Origin: Candidatus Obscuribacterales bacterium
GTDB lineage: Bacteria; Cyanobacteriota; Vampirovibrionia; Obscuribacterales; Obscuribacteraceae
Assembly: GCA_019746975.1 (NCBI GenBank)
Contig: JAIERK010000009.1
Span: forward strand, 1 to 64,000
DNA length: 64,000 nucleotides
Direction: 5' to 3'
Shown here: piece after piece, positions 16,754 through 28,700 of the stretch
Layout of the letters: every line of letters starts with the position of its first letter
Position numbering within the stretch: the first letter of the stretch is position 1
Program-made: the position numbers and the translations under genes
Notes under the pieces: generated by a model
Databases searched by the model: none
Told to the model about the DNA's origin: nothing
The model's input: the letters and a program-made list of their open reading frames with translations, nothing else

Positions 16754-19700
16754 ATGCTTGAGTCAGATCGATTTGATGCATTTGATCGACACGATCCGCT
16801 GAGACAAGTGTCGACGTCCACGGGTAGAACACTTTTCGAATGGGTGAGGAACAATCTCGAGTCGGAAGATGAAGATGAAGAAGACGACGAGTCTGGATTT
16901 GAAGATGATGGAGAGTCTGGCTCTGACGATCACATTCTCAATAGCGATGAGGACGGCGATTTCGATATCGCAGGCGAATTGTCCGAAACCTTTCCGGCCG
17001 ATTCGACAACGATTAATACAATTTTGACCGATACGCTCTCCATTCTGTCGACCTCGGATCGCGGCGAAATTGCACCACTGGCGGTGCCCGCTGGTGATGA
17101 TTCGATCCCTCCTGAAGTACAAGCCTTTCCCCTTGCACTTCCTCTGACTTATGTTGAAAGCGTCACTTTCCCGGATGCGATTCAGCAGTTCTTATCCGGA
17201 GCAGAGGGAGCCTCCAGTGAACTTGCTAGACCAGCGGTGCTCAGGCTCTTCGCCGATGCCGCGTCGAGCAATCCCTTAAGGCGCGCAGAGTCTAGAAGAG
17301 CACTCGATGAATTAGCAAGGCGGGCGGCACAACCGGATGGTCAGAGTGCCCGGGAGCTTCTACTCCTGTCTGCGGTTTTCGCAACTGATGACGGTGAGGC
17401 ACAGGAGCGGGTTCGCCACCAGCTCGAGCTGATAGCGCAGCGACAAACGAACCCATCATTTTCGAGCGCCATTGTCGACGTCCTGGTTGATGCAATCAGG
17501 CAAAACCCGAATGGCAGAGGGGTTGTTCCGGTGATTCGCGGACTAGGATCAATTGCTCAGCATATGGGTCAATCTCTTAATTTGACTGGCGAATTGCCAG
17601 AGGAGACTATCGCAACGCGCTCCCTTGGAGCAGTCACCGCCCTGGTGAACCGACAGGATGGCACTCCTTTGTCCGAAGGGTTAGCTGGAATGTTATTTGC
17701 ATTGATAGAGAGTTCATCAGAGACGCTCCGTGGGTCCGCCGGTGCAGCTCTGGAGTCCAATAGCTGGTCTTCGAACCAGTTGACGAGGATGTTGCGCCAA
17801 CGTCATCTTGAACCCGCGACTGTAAGAGGGATTGACGCGCTGGTTTCGCTAGGGCGCACGAATCCGGCCCTTGCAGTTCACGTAAATCGACTGTTGGTTG
17901 AAACGCTTAACGACAACAGTCTTGCCGCCGTGCCGCGCGTTGCTGCCGACTACGACAGCCGCAGAGCACTCTATTCCCATGTATTTCGAGCATTGATGCA
18001 GCCTACATTATCTGCCGACGGCGCCTCGCCATTGAATGTGGAGTTGCTCAATACACTGAGAGGAAGCTTCACCGGTACCGACCAAGAGTTTGTAAGGCAA
18101 ATAGCTGAGTATCTAACACCAGAAGCAGGAAGAGAGTTTGCCAGTCTTCTGCTCAACAGTCTCAGCTGCGAAACCGACACCGAGCAGGATCAGATGCGTG
18201 GTCCTCTTCTACCTCATTTGAGCCGGATCGTAACACCGGAGATGGTGCGTAATTTTCAAAGAGTTCATGCAGAAAACGCTCACGCTAATTCCGAAAGATA
18301 TCCCGAAACATGGCGTAGTTACGAGCAGGCAGTCACAGAGGTGATGCTCGGTCTTCTAAACAGCCCCGCAAGGGAAGAGGCAGATCGGTACCTTTCTACA
18401 CTCTCTATCCGACACCCCGAATACCGCGAGTCGATTGTAGATAGTGCCATTGCAATTGCGAGGAGCGACAATCCGAGCGCTTCTGCGTCAGCCGCGGCAT
18501 TTTTGGCGCGAGCAGGGTACCTGACCAACTCGGATGACCAGGTCACAAGGATCACGCGAGCGCTAGAGGATCTTGGAAGGACAGACTCCGGACTTGCCAC
18601 TCTGATCAACATCGCCACTACCGACGTCCGACCAGGGCATGTTGCTTTATCAGTCTTGCGAAGTTTAAGTCAGTCATCACCAGAACAGCGTGGTCGAGTC
18701 CTTAACGGGCTATTGCGTGTGGCAGATTCTGGTGGACGTCTCGAAAGTGGATATGCAACAGGTCATCTTCGCGCCCTGATGAACGGTGAAGGAGCAGCCT
18801 CCGTCAGAGAGTTCCTTGCTAATCACAGAGATAACAGGACTGCTAATAGTTTGCTCGTGGAGCATGCACCTCATTCGGTTGCCGATGGCGACGCCGGTAG
18901 GTTCATCGCGGACATTGTGACAGGCGCTCGCAATGCCTCAGAGTGGAGTAATTATGCGGCGAACGTCAACTATTTGTCCGTGGTGACAGCCACCGGTCGA
19001 GCTTGGCAATCCGGACTGGATTTTGATGCGGAAACAACAGATGCTGCCATGGCGGAGTATTCCGAAATGGCACTCCATGGATTGAGGGTGATAGCCGAGT
19101 CGCCTGAAAATAGAGAATCGATGCGCCGCATCATGACCAATGCATACTTGGAGAACTCTGAAGGACCACATAACCGTCTGCTGCTGGAGCAGATCATTTC
19201 AACTTACGCATCGGACAGTTTGCCTGCCGATCGGGTGAACAACGCCCTGCGAGCAATTGCCTCGGACGCGCACCACAGACCGGAAGCCGCTCGGCTGTTA
19301 GCTGCCATCGCAGGTGGTGCAACTGGCAACGAAGAATTTAGCAGAGAAGCTCAACGCCAAAACGACGAGATGCTGAACAATCTATATTCGCGATTGGACC
19401 TTGCTCTAGAGAATGGTCACCACGTAGAGCAAATGGTCACGCATATTTCGTCGATTCCGAACAATGATCTTCTCGATCGCCTCGATAGAATCCTTTCGGA
19501 TAGTGCTCCGGAGGAAGGCGTTGAGGGCAACGCCGCGGCACGCAGCCGATATCAAAACGCGCTGGAAGCGATCTTGATTGTCGGCGGACCTGCTGCCAAT
19601 CATCAAGCGTTTGCCGAGACAATTGCATCCAACCTCAGCACCGGCCTTCAAGACCGTCTTCGTAGAGTGCACAGTTCACTGAGTCCAGAGACAAGGCAAG

Positions 19701-22700
19701 CTTTGTCCGCCGCGCTTGTTTCCCGACTTTCAGAGAATCCCGGGCTTTCATTCGAACAACGGCGGGCATTGCTCGCAACAATCTCCACCTTAGCATCGTC
19801 TGCGACCCGTCAAGACATTGATGCGCTCACCGCGCTAAATCTCATGGGTCCGCCAGCCCATGGTCCAGGTACTGAAGCAGAACGTTTGCAACTTGCTGAG
19901 ACTATCAGTAGTTTGGCCGTAACTCTTCTGAGCAGTTCGAACCAGGATATTCGATCTTCAGCTCTAGATTTCGTCGTGCGGCATCGAGACAACGAACTGC
20001 TGAGCACTCGCCTTCTTTCGTTAAGTGCGTCCAGAACAGCGCTCATGCGAACGTTACTCCGCGACGAAACAACAAGGGTGCGAGCACTCGAATTGATTTC
20101 TGACCTTGGCCACTCCAACTCGCGACAGTGGCTTAGCTACGCAGCCGGATTGGACCCTCGCAACCTCGAATGGATTGCCAATCGAGCATTGACTACTGGA
20201 CGAAGCTACATCGAATTTCAAGCACTAATCGATTTCCCCGCGCGTGGTGACTTGCAGCGCGAACATGTTCTTAACGCGCTCTCGAACGGATTGAGAGGCA
20301 TTCGCACTCTTGACCGCGAGAGCGCGTCCCAGGCCGCTGGGCACCTTGTGTCAATGGCAGAGAGTGATTCTAGTGGTGCTACGAGCACATGGCTTAGACA
20401 GCAGCTTGAACAATCAGGCGGGGAAAATCTGGCTCGCGAAATCGCACGCGTTGCCCTTACATCAAACATTCCTGCCGTTCGTTCTGGCGCCCAATCGCTG
20501 CTATTCCGACTTGCTCGCGAAGGCCAATTGACCGCCAGCACATGGAATGAGTTGGTCCTAGTACAGGCCGGATTGAGTTCGTCAAACAATCGACAACTAG
20601 ATTTCTTGGCAGCCATAGCGCTTGATAGGCGCGAGGTACCGTCGACAACTTCAACTGTCCAAGAGCATTTGGCAGAATTGAGACGCGCCGCATCCGCAGG
20701 AAATCGGCGGGCTCTGGAGCTAATCGCAGCTATGTCGCGAGGACACGAAGACCAACATCGCAACGCCGCACTTGTCTTCCAACAACTGGTTGAAGGGCGC
20801 GCTCAACCACAACGCGATGAGTTGGTGCGATTGGCTCTTGAACTCACGAGACAGAATCTCGGCTCATATCTGGCTCGGGCAGTTGCGAATATCGCTATGG
20901 GACAGTTTCGCGAGGCTCCAGCATCGCATGCTGCGGTGCCGCAGAGGTATGCGGAAGCTGTTCGGGCACTTCGAAGTTATCCCGGCGATCGCCTTGTCTT
21001 TACGCCATTTCTGACCGAGCTCGCGACGCTAGGATACCCTGAGGCGACTCAGGCACTTATAGACAACCTGCCTGGTATTCCCCGTACCGCTGTTGAACAA
21101 GCTGCTCTCTTCCGCGCCTTCGTTAGTGGTTATCACTCGCGACAAGACGATCCCGCCATGCTTTCGTCGCTTATCGCGCTGGGTCGTTCTGAATCACCAT
21201 CATTGAACAACTTAATTAGGGAAGAATCGATTGGACTGTTGCGAGTTGCGTTGGAAACCGCGTCCAGGCAGCCGGAGCATGAATCCGAGAGGCAAAGAGC
21301 CGAACGCTCCGAGCGCATACGCGAAATCTTGAATGCGTTCATAACCGAGCACAATCCGACCTGGTTGTCGCCAGGCGATCCGCGCGCAGATAGGTTACAG
21401 CGTGGCCTCGGTGGTGGGGAGCAAGAGTTCTTGCGCGCAGCGCCAATATTCGCTCGCCTGTTGGAAGGGCGTGGCGGAGCTATGAACATGTCTGAGTTTC
21501 AGACATTGCAGGAACTCGGTTTGGCGACACCCAATTTATCAGTAAGAGAGCATGTCAACAGATTCTTTCTGCAAGCGTTATCGCCGACTCAAGGAGCATC
21601 GCCCCAGGTGCAAAGAGCCGCTTTCGACTATTTCTATCGGCACGGATTCCTAACGCAGAACGCCGAAGCCTCCAGAATTCTTCGGGACTATGTCAGCCGG
21701 ACGGACTTAGCCAATCCGCTCGAAGCGAGCGCTCTGAATGACAGCATGTGGACGATGCTATTGAACGCTGGTACCAGTTCGACCGAGGAGTTGCGAGTGC
21801 TTGCCGGAATGGCTCTGGGTCGTCCCGCAGAAGGCGATCGGAATCAGCTTGCCCTGTTGCTCAGGAACGCAGCACGGGAGGGCAACAATCGCGCTATCCT
21901 CCTTCTCGGTCACGTGGCCAACCGTATCAACACCAGCTCGACTACAAGCGCTCAAGACCGGCAATTCGGTGCAAGAGTACAGTCGTATCTGACAATGTTG
22001 GCGGGTATGACTGACCCGAGCCGAGTCCGTGTGCTCAACATACTCTCATCGATAGCGCCGACATCAAATAGTTTCCTCGCACAAACAACCACCGAGCTGA
22101 GACGTGCATATTCGGACTACATACCACCTTTGTCTCCTCCTGCGACTACTGCGTCTGAGAACACACGAGTCACAATGACTACCGACGCCGACGGTCGGCG
22201 TGTAGTGACCGAATCCACTTCCAGTGGATTGCCTCTACTCAGCACTACATATAGTGGCGAAGGCGATCAATCGACTATTCTTTCAAGAACGCAGTTCACC
22301 TACCTGACGGAAAGCGGAGAACTGACGTTTGATCCGACGACCGCCGTCATGGTTAGCGCTACGACAACTGATGCGACAGGACGGGTCGTGGAACGTCTTA
22401 CATACAGCAGCCTTGAGGCACAGAGAACCAATTGCCCGCGCCTGCGAGAGACCGTGAGCTACACCACCGACGCCACCAGTAATAGTGTTATTCAAACCAG
22501 ACAATCATTCGATCTTTCTAATCCCGATCGTCCCGTTTCGCTGGGTACCGTCACGAGAACTCAAAATACCCGGACCGGAGAAACGACGGTGGTCTCACGT
22601 CAAACTGTGAACGGAACCGAGGTTAACCAAACGGTTACTTACGGCCGGGGTGGACAACTTCTATCACTTCAAAGACGTGAAGGCAGGACCACCATCAACT

Positions 22701-25700
22701 ACACGATCGCCAACGGAGCAATCACCGGCGCAACGATCAATGGAGCACCTGTTGACGCGGCACGCCGAGAGCAGATTATTAGAGCCGGTAGGCAGGTCGA
22801 CGCTGATACCAGACTTCTGGAAGCAGTGCCTTCTCCGCAAGCGCTCGACTCGTTTACACCGACCACGGCGCGAATGGGCACCAGCCCAACGGGCACCCTG
22901 GTCTTCGGTGAACCCTCCGGCGACTCGTGGACTCTAAGGCAGGCGCGAGTAGTCAACGGCGTCATCCTGGGTGCTGATGGCCTCGAGATTGGCAGAGTAT
23001 CCGATACTGGAGAAGTTAGTTTTACCGGCGGGCGCTCATTCAACATTCTCAACGAGGAGAGCGCAGCCTTCCATGGTATTGGCAGCGATGGCATGAGACT
23101 TGATCTCGTCGCCCAATCGAGAATCCGCGCACTGAGCGGTACGCTCACAAGCCCTGACAGAACGGAAACCGTCGTAGTCGTAGGCGGAAATCTTTTCAAT
23201 CGAGAAGGACAGTTTCTCGGGCGCATCGATCAGCAAGGCAACATTACCGCTCCAACTCGTGGAACAGAAGCCTTTGCCGTGCAACTGAATAGTCAGTTCG
23301 AGGGCTGGACTCTCAATGGGATAGAGAACGATCGAGTTCGTATCATTCCGATGCTCTCGAGCGGAAGCGCCAATGGAAGATTCTTCTATACCCCGCCTGG
23401 CGGGTCGAGAACTGAGTTCCTTGTCAGAATGGGCGCAGTAATAAATCGAGAAACCGGTGAGCAAGTTGGTTTGATGTCGACTCCAATCATGGATGGATAT
23501 CGATATGTCCAGGGGGGAAGCATCGAGTTTTTCAACGCAGATCGAACAGGAACAGCGCACGTAGCTCTCGAGGACATGAGGCACGCCGTCTTCGATCTGC
23601 GCGTATCGGCACCTACGGGTACAGAGCCGCTTCGTATGCAATTCGTCTCTCTTGGTCAACCGAGAGCGGGTAGCACCGATCCTAGCCCGTACTTCGGCAG
23701 GCTCTTCAGCTTGGCCGCCAACCAGGGCATTTTCGAACGAGAGATAGAAAGACTTGGAGCAACCGGCAGTAACACTTATTCGGCACGTTCTGAACTTTCT
23801 TATCTCACGGACTGGTTCAATAACGTACTTTCAACCGGCTATGTGTACGAGCCGATGCTCAACGAATACCTGAATCGCGCCATTCAACTAGAAACCAGCG
23901 CTATGAGGCTAGACCAGAATCATCGCTTCTACAGAATTGGATTGGAATTGAGAGACAGCGATCCCTTGCCGTCCGACGTGACAGCGCTCAACGGCAGCAT
24001 CTCCATCCCCAGGTTTGGTCCAACAGGAACCTCCACGGGAACAACTCGGCTCCGCATTGCTAACGGCCGCATCATGGATGGTGACACCGACGTGGGCACG
24101 ATCACTCATCCGGATGGACGAATAAGTCTGAACATAGGGGGGCGCGAGTATAGACATATGGCGGAACTGGAGGGGGCGGTGTGGACCCTCAACGCTAATC
24201 TTGTTAATTACGATCGGATTTCTACGGGCTTTAGCATATTGACTCGCAGTGGGCTGCGAGCGGCCGGAAGTTCGGTTCAAGATTATTTCAGCAGCGTGGC
24301 CAATGCCGCAGGCAGCACCACAGCTGCGAGGAACAGACGCGATGCAGCGACAACTCTTCGCAATGGATACCACCGTCAAGTCGATCAGATGTTCACAGAC
24401 GGAATTCAAACCAGACAGCAGCTGCTCGAACTAGGGACCCTCTGGCGCTCCGGTATTCCGTCTGATGCACGAAGAGAGCCACCCTCCATTCAACCGCTGC
24501 GGTTGACAGCGGACAGCGCAACTCAGGCGAATGGAAGGCTGCGCATCGGCAGCGAGCTTTACGAAGTAAGAAATGGTGCGCTCTATCTGACAACGACGAC
24601 CGATGGACGTTCGGTCACCGCATCGATCGCAGTCGGAAGGCTGGGTGCCGACTATGTCATCAACTGGACTGCTGCCGATCGACAACCTACTAACTTGGCA
24701 GATCGCCAGCGTGTTTTATTCACGTTCCGGATTGGCACGGGTGGCGCAGAACATAACGTGATCGGCTTGGGTCCTGCACGTATGACCCATTCAGGAATGG
24801 TGTCAGGTGGATTGGTCAACGAGGCCGAGTTAACCAGGCAAGTCAGAGCTGCTCACGAAGCGGCGGTTCGAGGAGATATAAGCTATTTCCGCGACAGACC
24901 ATGGATAACCGGGGGGTTGACTAACTGGATGTCTGGCAATCCCGAAAGAGTGATGCGGAATCTGCTCGCCTCCATCGGTCAGAACAGGGTGAGGTTCAAC
25001 GACAGACTCGGCTCTCTCTTTACAGACGGATTCAATCCTAATTTCTCAAATGCAGACATAGACAGCCGCATTGGATTGGTCGAAGTCTATCAGAATGCAA
25101 TCACGTCCACGGCGGCGAGCTCCAGAGATCTGACACAAATGGTGGGTGCCCTCCAGCGGCAAGTGTCCGAAAGCGCAGCCATGGCTGTTTTGACGATTGC
25201 CACTGCCGGCATAGGAACAGCATTCAACGCCGGACGTCTTGGTCTTGCTGCCCAAAATCTGAGCAGAGCCGGTATCCGTTTGGCACCGCAAGTGGTGGCG
25301 CGTGGAGTGCAAGAAGGACTTCTTCTTACCCGTGTGCAAAGAGCTATGATGCTTGGTGGTGAGCTTGCCACCAGTTTCGGTGCTGGAGGATTGACCTCCG
25401 TGGCATTCCGAGGTAGCGAAAGCGCCAACCTTAACGGACTCTTCCTCTCGGGAGGTGTTGAGGGTTTGACGATGAACATAGGTCATCATTTTCAAACGGC
25501 GACGCAGGCATGGAACTTCTTCGGTCGATCGGGCGTTTCTATGGCCAACGCCGTTATCCAGAGCACCGCATTCGCCGGCGCCCAGGTGCTCAGAGATGGA
25601 AATGCCGAAAACTTCAATCTAACACACATTGGCATCGGAAGCGCCACGATGCTTCTTGCCAGACCATTCCAGGCGCTCGGTGTGAACAGCAGCTTCGCCC

Positions 25701-28700
25701 GTGGCGTAACCGAGGCACTCGCCTTCGGCGGTATGTCAGGCGTCTTGCCAGGTCTGGAGTCGGAAAGAGATCGAATCGAAGCACAGCTCGGTCTACCTCG
25801 AGGCTCGCTGTCCATGACTAGTCTCACGTTTTTGGAAAACATGAATTTAAGCAACGTCACAACCAGCATCGCGGAGTCGGCCGCTTGGGCAGCCGTTCCG
25901 GTAGCAACAGCATCAGGGGCTAGCATGACCATGTCCCGGCTGGTCCGACCACGCCAAGCAACTCCCGGCAGGGTTAACCCTGCCTCGATTCCGCATGAGC
26001 TGCTTAGCACTCACTCCGACCTGGCGCTCTGCCGCGCAGCTGAGCAACTTGCGGGCGTGACCAGGAACTGGGGTAGGGATCTGCGACCGCACGCCGAGCG
26101 CCTGAATCAATACACTGCGGCCTGCAACGAACTCAGAGTTGCCATCGAAGCTGAAGCTACTCGAACAGGAAGATCGGTTGCCGAGATCCAGAGAGGACTT
26201 GAATCCGGTACGGGAAGTAGAGACCTCTTGCACCTATCGGAAACTGTTCGTGAGTATCTGGGTAGTCCGCAGGTGGCGGAGTTCCAGGCCAGGCTCGAAG
26301 CGCTCCAGACAGCAGTCAACGAAGCCGCTCGCCAAAACGGACATTCCCCAGTCGAGATTCGTCTCACTGAGGGAGCCAACGGTTCCAGCGCGTTCAATCA
26401 CGGTCGAAATCGACTCAACATAACTGCCCATGATCTTCTTCACACAGATAACGTTGCTGCACTGCATGAAGCGCTGACGGCAGGAACCGCTCAGCAATCG
26501 GCGGATGCGCTTGTTGTACGAGCGCTGGTCGAGGAGATTCGTCGTTCCGGAGCAGACATGAACAATCAACTCCAAGTCATGAGCCGACTCCAGGAGCTCT
26601 TCCAGACCAGGACCGGCTTCAGTCTGGACTCGACATTTGCCACAGAGGTCCTAAGTCTCAATCAATCCAGACGTCCACTCAACTTCAATGAAGTGGCAAG
26701 AGCCAATCTGTTAGCTAGAAACATGCTGGCTGTTCGCTCGATTTTCGCAGGCGAAACGGCATTCAGTCCAGTGGCATCGAGAATGATCGAAGTCTTGAGT
26801 CGCATTACTGACCAGTCAAGACACGGTGCAATCATCGAGATGGTCGCGTCTATGGATGGCTCGAGAAGCCGGGTCTTCCTCGAGGGTATCGAGGCGATGA
26901 GAGATACGACGCAGGCGGCCGCATTTCTAAGCGAACTTTCTTTGCTATCCGGCACCGAACGCAACACGATAATCGATACCATCAATGATGCTCCAACTGT
27001 GGCAAGAAGGCGGGCTGTAATCGAAGCGCTTATCGGGCCTGACAATGCGGTGGTGCCTAACGCTTTGCGATATCTCGCGCAGCTTTCGCCAGAAGCCAGG
27101 AGAGCAGCAATTAGAGAGCTCATCGAGGCAGAAAGTCGTGCACGACAACTCGAAATGATTGAGGCGTTCGGCAACAGGGAGAGCGTACCGCCGACACCAT
27201 CATTAGTGAATGAATCGGCGAATCCTCCTCGCCCTTCGAATTCGCTCAACAGTGAAACGTTCAGACGGGTAATGGAGCAGATCTCCGAACATTGGTCCGA
27301 TCTGACTGAACACAGCTCGGTAGTCCAGCAATACGTCAGAGCTCAAACCGACCTCAACCAGTTGATTCGGCTCGAAGCTCTTCGGCAGCACGTCGCGGTA
27401 GAACAACTACAGGCTGATCTCGCTGCCGGCCGTGCCTCCAGCGAAATTCTTGCCGCACACCGACGCGTTCGTGAACTGTCTTCCAATCCGATAATTCAGG
27501 AGGTCGAAGCACGACGAGCAGCACTAGAACGGTCGCTGGCCGACACTGAGAATGGCTCGCCAATCAGATGGCGAGTCGAGCTAGGCGATCTCGGTCAGGA
27601 CGGTACGGGTCTATATCAGCACGGCTCAAATCGAATAGTTATATCAGCTGTCGAGTTGCTTGATCCGGCCAATATTGAACGCCTCACGCAGATAGCCGAA
27701 CACGAAGCTGGTCACCGTACGCAGGATCGGGCAATTATTCGAATGATTTGCCAGGAATTAGAGGCGACAGGAACCAGCATCAATACGGAACAAGTCAGGC
27801 AGGAGCTGCGAAGCCAGTTCCGAGCATTGACAGGATTCGAGTTAAACTCAGGCTTCGCCAATGAAGTGATTGCAGGATTGCGCAACACAGTGCCGCTGTC
27901 TCCTCAAGAGATGCTTGCCATTCGCAGAACCGCCGAGTCGCTCAGGTTGTTCACACACCAGACACTCATTCGGCAGGATCGACTTGGCATAGTACAGCGC
28001 GAGATTTCGAATCTGAGAACTGCTCCTGAATCGGTTTCAGACATGCTTGACCAGATCAGACGACCTGAGCGGCGAGTAACCCTTTTCGGCGAAGAGAATC
28101 CAGCCTGGGTGGAGAACTTCCTAGAGCGCGCCGACCGTCCGCTCAACCTGGCAGAGCGAGAAGCGCTTCGGGCAGAGTTGCTCGCGCGCCTCGAATCCAG
28201 ACGGCAGCAGCTTCAGAATGAACTGGTCGATCTCTATCGCAATGCCCTTCACGAGACGGAGCTGACGGTTGAACCGATAACAGATCCGGCTGCCGTGAAC
28301 AGGAACCCGAGAGCCGGATCGGCGGCACGCGGTGTCAGAGCTTGGACTGCGGAAAATCTTGTCGAAGCAACCAGGATCTTCGACCGAGCCAATCTGCCGG
28401 AAGGCGTGAGTGCGAATAACATGGCGACCATGGCGAGAGATGCCGGCATTCGCATCAGTCAGCTCAAACAGATGACGGAAGCCCAGGTCGCTCGAATCGT
28501 AGAGTTACTGTCGCTTCGTAGTCAACTCAGAGAAACTCTAAATAGCGCTCCTGATGCTGTTCCCGCTGGTTCACGCCTGAATCGTCAACAATGGCAGCAG
28601 GTAGCCGACACACTCGACCACTTCCTCCGGCATCAGCAAACCGGGTTGAACGGACGACAGCAGAGACAAGCGTTCAATACGCGAATCGAGGATATGACTG

